64,000 nucleotides of DNA from positions 310,001 to 374,000 of the forward strand of contig NZ_SLZG01000001.1 in assembly GCF_004341625.1 (NCBI RefSeq), in the 5' to 3' direction. This DNA comes from Rhizobium sp. BK376 (GTDB taxonomy: Bacteria; Pseudomonadota; Alphaproteobacteria; Rhizobiales; Rhizobiaceae). Each line of letters begins with the position of its first letter. Position 1 is the first letter of the stretch. A program made the position numbers and the translations under genes. The notes below the pieces were generated by a model that worked only from the letters and a program-made list of their open reading frames with translations, did not search any database and had not been told where the DNA came from. Positions 54,516 through 64,000 of this stretch are shown here, one piece after another.

Positions 54516-54904
54516 GCTCTCGGTTGTTTCTCAGCCGAAGGCTTATCGACCGCGCGCAAGAACGACTGATCACCCGCTTCAAAGGAGCTCACGGACTGCG
54601 TGACGGTACTTTGTTGGAATCGGCTCTTGGGCGGCCAATCAACAAAGCGCAGTATGGCGACAGCAATGTCTTCGAACTCGCCGCCTCGTATCTTTTCGGC
54701 CTGATCAGAAATATGGCTTATGTCGATGGCAACAAGCGCATTGCTGCCGTCGCGGCTTTCGTGTTCCTTGCAGAAAATGGCTATCGCTTGGAGACGAGCG
54801 ACGCGGCCCTGTATGTCTTTGTCCTAGCCGTTACGAACGGCGAAATCGACGAAGACGGGGCGACGCGCTTTCTTCAAGATTTTTCAATCCCGATCGGCCC
54901 CTGA
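54512..54904 (+). CDS. Doc-like (Fic family) toxin with altered active-site His
   Basis: This 130-residue protein is a death-on-curing-type Fic protein: LESALGRPINKAQYGD, then RNMAYVDGNKRIAAVAAFVFL. The usual H-x-F-x-[DE]-G-N-K-R active motif is here N-M-A-Y-V-D-G-N-K-R, so the catalytic His is replaced by Met while DGNKR remains. It may be inactive or use altered chemistry. It is coupled to the antitoxin by a 4-base overlap, and ends 27 bases before parC's stop on the other strand. Confidence 0.82.
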   Translation: MSSRLFLSRRLIDRAQERLITRFKGAHGLRDGTLLESALGRPINKAQYGDSNVFELAASYLFGLIRNMAYVDGNKRIAAVAAFVFLAENGYRLETSDAALYVFVLAVTNGEIDEDGATRFLQDFSIPIGP

Positions 54905-54931
54905 GTCGGCCATCATGCCGCCAGCCCTCCC

Positions 54932-57190
54932 TCACCCCGAAAACTTGCCGCTGCGTGGGAAGCCCTTCGGCACGGTGCGGCCGGCGGAGGCGCGGTCGGC
55001 CAGCCATTCGGCGAGCTCGTCCTTGTTCTTCGTGAAGAGCCGGCCGGCGCTGTCTTCCCAGGTCAGGCCATCGGCAATCGCGAAGCAGCGGACGTCGGAA
55101 ATGCCGCCGTCCTTGTAGCGCTGCAGGCGGACACCCTTGCCGCGCGACATTTCCGGGACCTGCGATAGCGGGAAGACCAGCATCTTGCGGTTCTCGCCGA
55201 CGACGGCCATGTGATCGCCCCGGACGGGCAGGATCATCTTGGTTTCGTCGGGCATGGAGACATTCATGATCTGCTTGCCCTTGCGGGTATTGGCGGCCAT
55301 TTCCGCTTCCGGCACGATGAACCCGTTGCCCGCGGTCGAGACGATCAGCATCTTGCGGCTTGCGTCATGAACGAAGGCGGTCAGCACATCCTGATCGTTT
55401 TCCATGTCGACCATGATGCGCAGCGGCTCGCCGTGGCCGCGGCCGCCCGGCAGCTTGTCGGCGCCGAGCGTGTAGGCCTTGCCGCCTGTCGTCACGATCA
55501 GGATCTTGTCCGTCGTCTGCGCCGGGAAAGCCACCTTGAGGCCGTCGCCTTCCTTGAAGGTCAGCGTCGAAGTATCGGAAATATGGCCCTTCAACGCGCG
55601 GATCCAACCCTTTTCCGAGACGACGATCGTGACCGGCTCCTTCTCGATCATGGCCTGCTGGATGGCCTGCTCGTCCGCCTCCGGCGCATCGGCAAACTGG
55701 GTGCGGCGGCGACCGAGTTCGGTCGCCTTGGCGAACTTCTTCTTCACCTCGCCGATTTCCCAGGCGACGGTCTGCCACTGCTTGTCGTCGGAAGCGAGCA
55801 GCGCCTCGATATCGGCCTTTTCCTTGCTGAGATTGTCGAATTCGGTGCGGATCTCGAATTCTTCCAGCTTGCGCAAAGAGCGCAGCCGCATGTTGAGGAT
55901 CGCCTCGACCTGATTGTCGGTCAAACCCCAGCGCGCGATCATAACCGGCTTCGGCTCATCCTCCTCGCGGATGATGCGGATGACCTCGTCGATGTTGAGG
56001 TAAGCAATCAACAGGCCACCGAGGATTTCCAGGCGCCTGTCGATGGCGGCAAGGCGGAAGCGGGAGCGGCGAACGAGGACTTCGCGCTGATGGTCCAGCC
56101 ACTCCTTCAGCACATCGTTCAGCGCCATGACCTTGGGGATGCGCCCCATGGAAAGCACGTTCATGTTGAGCGGAAAGCGGCTTTCCAGCTCCGTCAGCTT
56201 GAACATGGATTCCATCAGGATGGTCGGATCGACGGTCCGGTTCTTCGGCACCAGAACGACGCGGACGTCCTCGGCAGATTCGTCTCGGACGTCTTCCAGC
56301 AGTGGCAGCTTGCGGGCAAGCAGCACCTCGGCGATCTTTTCGATCAGCCGCGACTTCTGCACCTGGAAGGGAATCTCGGTGACGATGATCTGATAGCCGC
56401 CGCGGCCAAGATCTTCGGTGTGCCACTTGGCGCGGGTGCGGAAGCCGCCGCGGCCGGTCTTGTAAGCCTCGATGATGCTTTCGCGGCTGTCGATGATGAT
56501 ACCGCCGGTCGGAAAATCCGGACCGGGAATGAAGTTTTCGACCAGCGTTTCGACCGTCGCATCCGGATGCTTGATCAGATGAAGCGCAGCGTCGCAAAGC
56601 TCATGCGCATTATGCGACGGAATAGAGGTCGCCATGCCGACGGCGATGCCGGACGAGCCGTTGGCGAGCAGGTTCGGAAACGCGCCCGGCAGAACGACGG
56701 GCTCGTCGTCTTCCTCGTTATAGGTCGGGCGGAAGTCGACGGCGTCCTGGTCGATGCCTTCGAGAAGCAGCGACGCGACCTCGGTCATGCGCGCTTCCGT
56801 GTAACGATAGGCGGCGGCGCTGTCGCCGTCGATATTGCCGAAATTGCCCTGCCCGTCGACGATCGGATATCGCTGCGAGAAGTCCTGCGCGAGACGCACC
56901 AGGGCGTCATAGACCGATTGGTCGCCATGCGGATGGAACTTACCGATGACGTCGCCGACGATACGGGCGCACTTCTTGAACGCGGAATTCGACCGGATGC
57001 CCATCTCGCTCATCGCGTGAATGATGCGGCGATGGACAGGCTTCAGGCCATCGCGGACGTCAGGCAGCGCGCGGTGCATGATGGTCGACAAGGCATAGGC
57101 GAGATAACGCTCTTCGAGCGCCGCCTTGAGGTCGACCGGATGAATACTATTGTCGTCTCCGCCAGAAGGCGGCAAAATCTCTTGTCCCAT
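54932..57190 (-). CDS. parC: DNA topoisomerase IV subunit A
   Basis: This 752-residue subunit of topoisomerase IV has the catalytic Tyr in [11 protein letters not shown] (about 131) and the family opening [31 protein letters not shown]. The C-terminal beta-pinwheel begins about residue 500. The quinolone-determinant segment reads [13 protein letters not shown], with Gln instead of Ser at the E. coli Ser80 position. It decatenates chromosomes with ParE. It is monocistronic in this view. Confidence 0.94.
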   Translation of the reverse strand: MGQEILPPSGGDDNSIHPVDLKAALEERYLAYALSTIMHRALPDVRDGLKPVHRRIIHAMSEMGIRSNSAFKKCARIVGDVIGKFHPHGDQSVYDALVRLAQDFSQRYPIVDGQGNFGNIDGDSAAAYRYTEARMTEVASLLLEGIDQDAVDFRPTYNEEDDEPVVLPGAFPNLLANGSSGIAVGMATSIPSHNAHELCDAALHLIKHPDATVETLVENFIPGPDFPTGGIIIDSRESIIEAYKTGRGGFRTRAKWHTEDLGRGGYQIIVTEIPFQVQKSRLIEKIAEVLLARKLPLLEDVRDESAEDVRVVLVPKNRTVDPTILMESMFKLTELESRFPLNMNVLSMGRIPKVMALNDVLKEWLDHQREVLVRRSRFRLAAIDRRLEILGGLLIAYLNIDEVIRIIREEDEPKPVMIARWGLTDNQVEAILNMRLRSLRKLEEFEIRTEFDNLSKEKADIEALLASDDKQWQTVAWEIGEVKKKFAKATELGRRRTQFADAPEADEQAIQQAMIEKEPVTIVVSEKGWIRALKGHISDTSTLTFKEGDGLKVAFPAQTTDKILIVTTGGKAYTLGADKLPGGRGHGEPLRIMVDMENDQDVLTAFVHDASRKMLIVSTAGNGFIVPEAEMAANTRKGKQIMNVSMPDETKMILPVRGDHMAVVGENRKMLVFPLSQVPEMSRGKGVRLQRYKDGGISDVRCFAIADGLTWEDSAGRLFTKNKDELAEWLADRASAGRTVPKGFPRSGKFSG

Positions 57191-57423
57191 GGGCTATGTG
57201 ACTAGCCGAGATGCGCCAAAACGGCAAGGAAACAAGGCTATGCGGCTGTGGATGACGCCATGCATTCGCCGCGTTAAGCGGGCAAAGCATTGATTGAAAC
57301 AATTGTAGGTCATTCTATTTTGCACTTTCATAAGACTTTTAGAAACGATCGAATATAAACCGCTCGACTATGAGCCAATCTCCGTTCAAATCTTTCGCCC
57401 CATACCAACGAGGAAACGCCATC

Positions 57424-58617
57424 ATGAATTTTTACCGGACAACACGGCTGATGCTGTCGAGCGCCGCGATCCTGTCGTTCGCAAGCTCCGCTTTTGCGCT
57501 TGATGGCGTCGATCTTCTGAAGAAGATCAATGCTGCAAGCACTCTGCAGGGCAGCACGCTTGCAGCTGATGGCGTCGATGTCGAAGGCACCACTGTCACG
57601 CTCAAGGGCGCGACGATCAAGCCTGCCGCTACGCCCGATAAAGGCATCGCGCTCGGGAATGTGACGATGAACGGCGTCGCCGAGCAGAGCGATGGTGGCT
57701 ACCACATCGACCAGGTGAGCTTTGCCGATACGGCCGTCACCGATGATGGCGTCAGCATCAGCGTTACCGACATGAAGCTTGGCGGCGTCAACGTTCCGGC
57801 CGATTCAACGAAGGGCGGGCTGGACTCCCTGCTGCTCTATCAGACCGCCCATATGGGTGCAGCGACGGTCACCAAGGACGGATCGCAGGTCTTTGCCATC
57901 AAGGAAATCAATGCCCACCTCAATCCGCGCGGCGATAAATCCGGCTTCGATTTCGATGCCGGCGTGACGGGCCTTATGGCAGACCTTTCCAAGGTCGACG
58001 ATCCGAAGAGCAAGCAGGTCATCGAAGACATGAACCTGCAGCATCTCAACGGCAATATCAGCGTCAACGGCAACTGGGATCTCGGCCCGGGCACGATCAA
58101 CGTCAAGCAATATGCCTTCGACTTCAAGGATATCGGCAAGCTCGATATCGCGCTGAGCATCTCCGGCTATACGTTGGACTTCATCAAATCGATCCAGGAT
58201 GCCATCAAGGCTTCGGAAGCCAATCCGAACAAGGAAGAGGCGCAGCAAGCCATGGGTCTTGCCATGCTCGGCCTGATGCAGCAGCTGACGCTGAACAGCG
58301 CCCAGATCCGCTTCGACGATGCCTCGATCACGAAGCGCGCGCTCGACTATGCCGGCAAGCAGCAGGGTGTGACAGGGGAGCAGATGGCCAACACGCTGAA
58401 GGGCCTGACCCCGATCATGCTGGCGCAGCTCAACATTCCCGAGCTGCAGAATGCCGTGACCGCAGCCGTCAATACCTATCTCGACAGCCCGAAGAGCCTG
58501 ACGGTCAGCGCTGCTCCGGACAAGCCGGTGCCGCTGCCGATGATCGTCGGCGCTGCGATGGGCGCCCCGAACACCATTCCGAAGGTCATTGGCCTCAAGG
58601 TCTCGGCAAACAACTGA
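57424..58617 (+). CDS. Conserved periplasmic protein (unknown function)
   Basis: This 397-residue protein has an export signal (TTRLMLSSAAILSFASSAFA, cleaved near 26) and repetitive beta-rich sequence of alternating Gly/Asp/Thr strands (TTVTLKGATIKPAATPDKG, VSISVTDMKLGGVNV). A helix-rich centre follows at about 255-300 (IQDAIKASEANPNKEEAQ). ATG 57424 follows a GAGGAAACG site. It resembles conserved rhizobial secreted proteins without known role. A hairpin follows the stop. Confidence 0.7.
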   Translation: MNFYRTTRLMLSSAAILSFASSAFALDGVDLLKKINAASTLQGSTLAADGVDVEGTTVTLKGATIKPAATPDKGIALGNVTMNGVAEQSDGGYHIDQVSFADTAVTDDGVSISVTDMKLGGVNVPADSTKGGLDSLLLYQTAHMGAATVTKDGSQVFAIKEINAHLNPRGDKSGFDFDAGVTGLMADLSKVDDPKSKQVIEDMNLQHLNGNISVNGNWDLGPGTINVKQYAFDFKDIGKLDIALSISGYTLDFIKSIQDAIKASEANPNKEEAQQAMGLAMLGLMQQLTLNSAQIRFDDASITKRALDYAGKQQGVTGEQMANTLKGLTPIMLAQLNIPELQNAVTAAVNTYLDSPKSLTVSAAPDKPVPLPMIVGAAMGAPNTIPKVIGLKVSANN

Positions 58618-58637
58618 TCGCACTGGTTTTCCTGCTG

Positions 58638-58668
58638 AAAGGCCCGGCGGCCAAGCTGCCGGGCCTTT
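58638..58668 (+). terminator. Terminator after the periplasmic protein gene
   Basis: Arms aaaggcccggc (58638-58648) and gccgggccttt (58658-58668) pair perfectly around a 9-base loop and are followed by a short T-run (TTTTC), 21 bases after the stop. Confidence 0.75.
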
Positions 58669-58751
58669 TCCATCTCCGTTAAATCGCTATAGTGCACGGC
58701 AAAGTTCAACTTCGATATTTTTCACTTATTACAGGCGGTTATCAGCACACG

Positions 58752-60167
58752 ATGCTTTCATGGCTCGATCGCAAGACGGAGATCGTCGAAAGTCTCGACA
58801 CCGGCCGCCGATTTTTCGAACCTGCCCATTCTGCATATTATAACGGAAAGCCAGGCCAGCCGATCCAGCTTCTGTTGCAGGCAAGAAGTGACTTTCTTTC
58901 CATATGGCGGCGCGGCGACTATGTGGAAAAGATCACCGATTTCAAACTCTTGGGCCGGCAGCTTGTCGTCGTTAACTCACCTGAGGCGATCCGCTATGTC
59001 GTCGCCAAACGGCACCAGAATTTCGAGCGCAAGACGCCGCAGATGCGCCGAGCACTCGAACACCTCTTAGGCGACGGCCTGTTCATCTCCGATAAGGAAA
59101 CGTGGAAACAGCGCCGTCCCCTCGTCTCCGACATCGTCCACAAAAACCGGGTGCCCGCCTTCGGACCGGTCATGCAGAACACGACGAGCGAACTTGTCGA
59201 GCGTTGGCATGCACTGGGAGACGGCGCGAGTGTCAACGCGCTCCACGAAATGGCGGGACTCACGGCTGAAATCATTTCCCGCAGTATTTTCGGCAACCAG
59301 CTAGGCGAAGACGGCGCCAATGGCGTCACGGAAGGTTTCAGCAGCTATCAATCGCTGATTGATTCGATCAATATCGGCTATTTCCTCGGCTTTGACGAAG
59401 GCCTGCCTGTTCTGAAAACGCCGACGTTGCGGCGCTCGGTCAAACGCATCCATCGCATCATAGACAAGGTGATCGAGGATCATCTGGCCGGCAACGGCGA
59501 TAACACCTCCATGCTTGATCTGCTGATCCGCCGTCAGCAGCGCAATCCGGAGCTGAAACTGGATGTCGTTGCGTTGCGCAACGAAGCGGCAACGATCTTC
59601 ATGGCCGGCCATGAGACGACTGCAGCAACCCTGACCTGGGCCTGGTATCTGCTCTCAAAGGCCGCGTGGGTGGAAGAGGCAGTGCATGCGGAAATCGAAA
59701 GCGTCTGCGGCAGCAATGTACCAACCATAGATGACGTGCCTCGTCTCGACTGGTGTCGCGCCGTGATCGAGGAGACGCTGCGCCTCTATCCGCCCGTGCC
59801 GATCCTGGCGCGGCAGGCGACGGATGCCGACACGGTCGGCGGAGTTGACGTCAAGCCGGCGGCATTGGTGCTGATCGTTCCATGGATACTGCACCGCACG
59901 GAATCGCTTTTCCCTAACCCGCATGAGTTCCGGCCAGAACGCTTCATGAGCGGCGATGGCCCGACGCCATACAGCTATATTCCCTTTGCCGCCGGACCTC
60001 GCGTCTGCCCCGGACTGCAGTTCGGCCTGACAGAGGCGATCCTATGCCTGGCAATACTCGCGCAACGTTTTCGCGTGCGCATTCCCGGGGGTCACAAGGT
60101 CGAGCCGCAATGCCGTCTCACGTTGCGACCCAAAGGCGGCCTGCCGGCAACCATCCATCGACGTTGA
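58752..60167 (+). CDS. Cytochrome P450
   Basis: This 471-residue P450 has the I-helix oxygen motif AGHETT (A-G-x-[DE]-T-T), the K-helix ExxR in EETLRLYPPVP, and the haem-Cys loop FAAGPRVCPG (Cys about 419). It oxygenates an unknown, probably lipid-like substrate. ATG 58752 is preferred over 58692. It precedes an acyltransferase gene by 8 bases, suggesting a joint lipid-modifying role. Confidence 0.87.
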   Translation: MLSWLDRKTEIVESLDTGRRFFEPAHSAYYNGKPGQPIQLLLQARSDFLSIWRRGDYVEKITDFKLLGRQLVVVNSPEAIRYVVAKRHQNFERKTPQMRRALEHLLGDGLFISDKETWKQRRPLVSDIVHKNRVPAFGPVMQNTTSELVERWHALGDGASVNALHEMAGLTAEIISRSIFGNQLGEDGANGVTEGFSSYQSLIDSINIGYFLGFDEGLPVLKTPTLRRSVKRIHRIIDKVIEDHLAGNGDNTSMLDLLIRRQQRNPELKLDVVALRNEAATIFMAGHETTAATLTWAWYLLSKAAWVEEAVHAEIESVCGSNVPTIDDVPRLDWCRAVIEETLRLYPPVPILARQATDADTVGGVDVKPAALVLIVPWILHRTESLFPNPHEFRPERFMSGDGPTPYSYIPFAAGPRVCPGLQFGLTEAILCLAILAQRFRVRIPGGHKVEPQCRLTLRPKGGLPATIHRR

Positions 60168-60175
60168 GCCGAGAC

Positions 60176-61189
60176 ATGACTGAGGAACCCGCTCGGACTG
60201 AGCATCTCAGAAAACGGAAGGCTTGGACTTATGAGTCCCCTGTCGCGCCGCCATTCGCCGATTTTCGCGCCGGCGGAGAGCGGCGAAGGCTTTTCCTGAA
60301 ATACTGGCTGCACGACAACATCGACAATGTTTTCGATATAGCAATGTTCTTCGCCCTGAAGCTGTTGCCGGCGCGCGACTGCTCGAATCTTGGTGCCTTT
60401 CTCGGCCGGTTCTCCGTTCCCCGCTGGCACAAGGCTCAGCAATCGCGCGCGAAGGAGAATCTGAAGGCGTTGCGGCCAGACGCGACCGAAGCTCAGATCG
60501 AGGCCCTGCTCCTTGCCTATGCCGAATCCCAGGGGCGGCAGATGACGGAATATTCCGTTGTCGACCGGCTGGCACGCAACGCATGCGGCATCCGTTTTCA
60601 TGGCACGGAGAGATTCGCCGAACGCTGCGAACAGAGGCCGGTGATCTTGATCGCAGCGCATATCAGCAATTGGGAGGTTCTGACACACTGCCTCGTCAAC
60701 CTGGGGCTTGTCGTCACGCTGAACTACGATCCGCCAAAACGCCGCGCCCGCCACTGGATCGTCAACCGCGTACGCAAGGGCGGAGGCCTTCGCCTCCTGA
60801 AGCCAGGCAGACATTCCGTGCGTCCCGCCCTGCGCGTTCTCGAAGAGAACGGCAATCTGCTTATCTTTTGCGACGAGGGTTTCAACGGGCGTATGCGTGC
60901 GCCCTTCTTCGACAACCCGCCGCACCTCGAAGGGAACTACGCCTTGATCGCGCGCATGGCCAGAAAGACGGATGCCCTCATTTACCCCGTCTATCTCGAG
61001 CGCGATCATGGCGTGAACTTTTCGTTCCACGCGCTTGAGCCCTTTAAGTTGCCGCCGGAGGAGAAGCCCGGCGATCGGCTGGCCGATGACGTACTGCTTT
61101 TGAATTCCGTCATCGAGCCGATCGTCAGGAGCCATGCCGCGCAATGGTATTTCATCGACAATCGCATGCCGGACCGCCACAAGTCCTGA
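60176..61189 (+). CDS. LpxL/HtrB-family acyltransferase
   Basis: This 337-residue protein has the HX4E catalytic pair in AAHISNWEV and the LPLAT conserved FCDEGFNGRMRAPFFDNPP. An N-terminal amphipathic segment (YWLHDNIDNVFDIAMFFALKLL, about 43-64) anchors it to the membrane. It may add an acyl chain to lipid A or another lipid. It starts 8 bases after the P450 stop, and the pair is probably co-transcribed. ATG 60176 is used; a longer frame is a shadow. Confidence 0.83.
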   Translation: MTEEPARTEHLRKRKAWTYESPVAPPFADFRAGGERRRLFLKYWLHDNIDNVFDIAMFFALKLLPARDCSNLGAFLGRFSVPRWHKAQQSRAKENLKALRPDATEAQIEALLLAYAESQGRQMTEYSVVDRLARNACGIRFHGTERFAERCEQRPVILIAAHISNWEVLTHCLVNLGLVVTLNYDPPKRRARHWIVNRVRKGGGLRLLKPGRHSVRPALRVLEENGNLLIFCDEGFNGRMRAPFFDNPPHLEGNYALIARMARKTDALIYPVYLERDHGVNFSFHALEPFKLPPEEKPGDRLADDVLLLNSVIEPIVRSHAAQWYFIDNRMPDRHKS

Positions 61190-61288
61190 CGTCGATCGCG
61201 GTGTTGATGCAGAAGGCGCAGGACCTCTTTGCACCCCGCCCGAAGGCATTCTATTGTCGGAAGGTTTTGACTGCTCTGGGAGTATTGA

Positions 61289-62356
61289 ATGTTGTCACGG
61301 CCGCTCTCGAAATTCTCGATGTGGTTCTATGGAGCGGTGGCGGCAGTCGGGCTTTTGACGGTCGCAGCACTCACCGTGCCTGACATGGATGCGCAAACCA
61401 GGCTTGATCTGCGGGTTTTGCTCGTCGTTGTGTGGGCGATCTTTGTCCTGCAACTGATCCAGGCAATGGTCGTACCGCGGGCAAAAGGCGCTGAAGCCGG
61501 AATGCCCGTCATCGTGATCGACGTGCTTGCCGTCCTGGTTCCTCTCGCCGCATTCCTGTTCGTCAGCGGGCGTGATCAGAGCCTTTATTGCGCCGTCTGG
61601 CTGCTGAAACCGTTGCGCGATTCGATTTTTTTCCGACTGCTTGGCAGGGTCGTGAAGAACGAAGCGCACAATCTCATCGGTGTCACCACGATCTTCGGCA
61701 TCGTTCTTTTTGGTGCGGCGGTCGCGGCCTATGTCCTTGAGCGCGACGTTCAGCCCGATCAGTTCGGCAGCATACCCAAAGCGATGTGGTGGGCAGTGGT
61801 GACGCTGTCGACGACAGGCTATGGCGACGAGATCCCTCGAACCATTGCCGGACGCGTGCTTGCCGGACTGGTCATGATGAGCGGCATCGGCATATTTGGC
61901 CTCTGGGCCGGCCTGCTGGCCACCGGTTTCTACGAGGAAGTCCGGCGCCAGGATTTCGTGCGGAATTGGCAGCTGGTTGCGGCGGTGCCGCTGTTCCAGA
62001 CGCTCGGTTCGGCCGCACTCGTCGAGATCGTGCGGGCGCTGAGGCCTCGCATCGTGCCAGCAGGCACGATCATCTGCCGCCAGGGCGAAAGCGGCGACCA
62101 GATGTATTTCATTGTCGAGGGCCGCGTCAGCGTCGCCACACCGAACCCCGTAGAGCTTGGGGCCGGCAGCTTTTTCGGCGAGATGGCGTTGATAACGGGA
62201 GAACCGCGTTCTGCGACGGTCAGTGCCGTCAGCGAAGTGTCGCTGCTCTCGCTCTTCTCCGTGGATTTCCAGATATTGTCGAGCAGCAACCCCGATATTG
62301 CCGACACCATCCGCAGGACCGCACTCGAGCGGCGTGGGGCAACGCCGAAGTCTTGA
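61289..62356 (+). CDS. Cyclic-nucleotide-gated K+ channel (MloK1-like)
   Basis: This 355-residue channel has several membrane helices, the K+ selectivity filter TTGYGD at about 175-180, and a C-terminal cyclic-nucleotide-binding domain (about 235-340) with the phosphate-binding cassette FFGEMALITGEPRSATV. It resembles the Mesorhizobium MloK1 channel. Basic S4-type residues are few, so it is likely ligand- rather than voltage-gated. It follows the acyltransferase gene by 99 bases. Confidence 0.88.
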   Translation: MLSRPLSKFSMWFYGAVAAVGLLTVAALTVPDMDAQTRLDLRVLLVVVWAIFVLQLIQAMVVPRAKGAEAGMPVIVIDVLAVLVPLAAFLFVSGRDQSLYCAVWLLKPLRDSIFFRLLGRVVKNEAHNLIGVTTIFGIVLFGAAVAAYVLERDVQPDQFGSIPKAMWWAVVTLSTTGYGDEIPRTIAGRVLAGLVMMSGIGIFGLWAGLLATGFYEEVRRQDFVRNWQLVAAVPLFQTLGSAALVEIVRALRPRIVPAGTIICRQGESGDQMYFIVEGRVSVATPNPVELGAGSFFGEMALITGEPRSATVSAVSEVSLLSLFSVDFQILSSSNPDIADTIRRTALERRGATPKS

Positions 62357-62409
62357 AGCCTTGCGGCGTTCAGCAAAACTGAAAGAAGTCCGTAAAATCC
62401 GGCATGAAA

Positions 62410-62439
62410 AACCGCCCGCAAAATTCATTGCGGGCGGTT
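62410..62439 (-). terminator. Terminator after aspS
   Basis: Arms aaccgcccgcaa (62410-62421) and ttgcgggcggtt (62428-62439) pair perfectly around a 6-base loop, and on the minus strand the stem runs into a T-run (TTTT). It lies 46 bases past the aspS stop. Confidence 0.8.
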
Positions 62440-62485
62440 CAGCATTTCAGAATATCGGCCTTGGGCCGCGCGCCCTGAGGCTAGC

Positions 62486-64000
62486 TCAATCCTTCTTGAC
62501 CGGCGGGATCGGGCGGATCGCCAGTTCGCGCAGCTGCGTCGGGGTTGCCGGCGTCGGGGCGCCCATCAAGAGGTCCTGTGCCTGCTGGTTCATCGGGAAC
62601 AGCGAGATTTCGCGCAGGTTCTTGGCGCCGACGAGCAGCATGACGATACGATCGATACCGAAGGCAGCGCCGCCGTGCGGAGGCGCGCCGTACTGGAAGG
62701 CGCGGTAGAGGCCGCCGAACTGTTCTTCCACTTCCTGCGCCGACTTGCCGGTCAGTTCGAAGGCCTTGACCATGACTTCGGGAAGCTGGTTACGGATCGA
62801 GCCCGAGGCGATTTCGAAGCCGTTGCAGACGGCGTCGTACTGGAACGCCTTGATCGTCAGCGGATCCTGGTTCTGCAGCGCCTCAAGGCCACCCTGCGGC
62901 ATCGAGAAGGGGTTATGCGCGAAGTCGATCTTCTTCTCGTCCTCCAGCCATTCGAAGAACGGGAAGTCGACGATCCAGCACAGCTCGAAACGGTCGCGGT
63001 CGACGAGGTTCAGTTCCTCGCCGGCGCGGGTGCGGGCTTCGCCTGCGAACTTGTAGAACTTGGCCGGCTCGCCGGCGACGAAGAAGCAGGCATCGCCAGC
63101 CTCAAGGCCGAGCTGCGTGCGGATCGCCTCGGTGCGCTCTTCGCCGATGTTCTTGGCGAGCGGGCCGGAGCCGGCGATCTTGCCGTCCTCTTCCTTCCAG
63201 AAGATATAGCCGAGGCCGGGCTGGCCGGTCGACTGCGCCCAGGCGTTCATGCGGTCGCAGAAGGCGCGCGAGCCGCCTGTTTTGGCCGGGATCGCCCAGA
63301 TCTCGACCTTCGGGTTGGAGGCGATCATGCCTGCAAACACCTTGAAGCCGGAACCTGCGAAATGCTCGGTCACGCCTTCCATGACGATCGGGTTGCGCAG
63401 ATCGGGCTTGTCGGAGCCGTACTTGCGGATCGCCTCGTCATAGGGGATGCGCGGCCATTCCTTGGTGACCGGCTTGCCGTCGGCGAATTCTTCGAAGACC
63501 GAAGTCATCAGCGGACCCATCGTGTTCCAGACGTCTTCCTGGGTCACGAAGCTCATTTCGAGGTCGAGCTGGTAGAATTCGCCCGGCAGGCGGTCGGCGC
63601 GCGGGTCTTCGTCGCGGAAGCATGGCGCGATCTGGAAATAGCGGTCGAAGCCGGCGACCATGAGGAGCTGTTTGTACTGCTGCGGCGCCTGCGGCAGGGC
63701 ATAGAAATTGCCGGGGTGGATGCGCGACGGCACGAGGAAGTCGCGCGCGCCTTCCGGCGAGGACGCCGTCAGGATCGGCGTCGTATATTCCGTGAAGCCG
63801 GCAGAGCCCATCTCGCGGCGCATGGCCGAGATCACCTGCGTGCGCTTGACGATGTTCTTGTGCAGCGTCTCGCGGCGCAGGTCGAGGAAGCGATACTTGA
63901 GACGAACATCTTCCGGATAGTCCGGCTCGCCGAAGACGGGGAGCGGCAATTCCTTGGCAGCCGAGAGAACCTCGATTTCCTGGGCGTAGAGCTCGATCTC
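62486..64000 (-). CDS. aspS: Aspartyl-tRNA synthetase, C-terminal 504 residues (cut by window edge)
   Basis: The frame runs past base 64000 without a start; about 90 N-terminal residues are outside. Visible parts are the bacterial-type class II core ([11 protein letters not shown] near motif 1, [10 protein letters not shown] in motif 2), the GAD-type insertion, and motif 3 in [10 protein letters not shown] near the end. It charges tRNA with Asp, and in many alphaproteobacteria also tRNA-Asn (non-discriminating). No gatC was seen nearby. Confidence 0.94.
   Translation of the reverse strand, partial: EIELYAQEIEVLSAAKELPLPVFGEPDYPEDVRLKYRFLDLRRETLHKNIVKRTQVISAMRREMGSAGFTEYTTPILTASSPEGARDFLVPSRIHPGNFYALPQAPQQYKQLLMVAGFDRYFQIAPCFRDEDPRADRLPGEFYQLDLEMSFVTQEDVWNTMGPLMTSVFEEFADGKPVTKEWPRIPYDEAIRKYGSDKPDLRNPIVMEGVTEHFAGSGFKVFAGMIASNPKVEIWAIPAKTGGSRAFCDRMNAWAQSTGQPGLGYIFWKEEDGKIAGSGPLAKNIGEERTEAIRTQLGLEAGDACFFVAGEPAKFYKFAGEARTRAGEELNLVDRDRFELCWIVDFPFFEWLEDEKKIDFAHNPFSMPQGGLEALQNQDPLTIKAFQYDAVCNGFEIASGSIRNQLPEVMVKAFELTGKSAQEVEEQFGGLYRAFQYGAPPHGGAAFGIDRIVMLLVGAKNLREISLFPMNQQAQDLLMGAPTPATPTQLRELAIRPIPPVKKD

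Noticed and set aside
55211..57205. 664-codon open frame on the strand opposite parC
   Set aside because: It is antisense to a strongly conserved gene with catalytic motifs and its translation lacks any recognised domain; high-GC sequence often gives such shadows.

Overview
The window reads as a chromosomal segment of an alphaproteobacterium of the order Rhizobiales, most like Rhizobium or a close relative. Indicators are the plsX-fabH-ihfA-merR operon, the glyA-nrdR-ribD-ribE / ribH-nusB riboflavin blocks, a Mg-type hemB, a K+-independent H+-pyrophosphatase, a ubiquinol-cytochrome c chaperone, a MarR regulator of the LdtR type, Bpt aminoacyl-transferase, a MloK1-like channel and an ExoY/WcaJ-type polysaccharide locus. 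Most of the sequence has the high GC of a rhizobial chromosome. No insertion sequence, phage or CRISPR array was seen.

Layout. 0.0-0.5 kb: start of ctaA (cut by the window edge) divergent from a DUF2842 membrane protein. 0.5-10.8 kb: a surface-polysaccharide locus with a CelD-like acyltransferase, a DUF4279 protein, a GumC/Wzc-like co-polymerase with a broken Walker A motif, a Wza-like lipoprotein, two GT4 glycosyltransferases, a WcaJ-type initiating transferase, a Wzy/O-antigen-ligase protein and a small XRE regulator. The last four are joined by 4-base overlaps. 10.9-18.9 kb: an accessory metabolic stretch with a small membrane protein behind a near-perfect ECF/EcfG-type promoter, a PHB-depolymerase-like esterase, an NAD-dependent epimerase-like protein divergent from a LysR regulator, a Tat-exported epoxide hydrolase, and an SDR-RidA-crotonase group. 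18.9-24.6 kb: a four-gene signalling operon (MEDS protein, PAS histidine kinase, lone receiver, FixJ/NarL regulator), three small stress-type ORFs, tRNA-Pro(GGG) and an orphan FAT GUY receiver.

24.6-33.3 kb: core genes merR, ihfA, fabH, plsX, DUF177, the cytochrome bc1 chaperone, bamE, hppA, nusB and ribH. 33.4-37.2 kb: a cargo block between ribH and ribE holding a cupin protein, a GNAT enzyme, an AT-rich methyltransferase/CelD-like pair and a cytochrome b561. 37.4-41.0 kb: ribE, ribD, nrdR and glyA. 41.6-47.9 kb: a SHOCT protein, an L,D-transpeptidase, an ArsR-SRPBCC-VOC-membrane protein operon, the LdtR-like MarR regulator, DUF6163 and hemB. 48.0-51.5 kb: a large glycine-rich autotransporter. 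51.9-54.9 kb: RDD protein, Bpt, a DMT transporter and a MazE/Doc-type toxin-antitoxin pair. 54.9-64.0 kb: parC, a conserved periplasmic protein, a P450-acyltransferase pair, a cyclic-nucleotide-gated-type potassium channel, and aspS running off the window end.

How they work together. The polysaccharide genes form an almost complete Wzx/Wzy-type system (initiating transferase, glycosyltransferases, polymerase, co-polymerase, outer-membrane lipoprotein), but no flippase is visible. The core blocks serve phospholipid/fatty-acid initiation, riboflavin, one-carbon and nucleotide control, haem and cell-wall cross-linking. The 18.9-24.6 kb region groups sensory and stress-type genes and is the densest concentration of less-understood signalling. 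All functions are assigned by reading motifs in the translated sequence; no database search was run.
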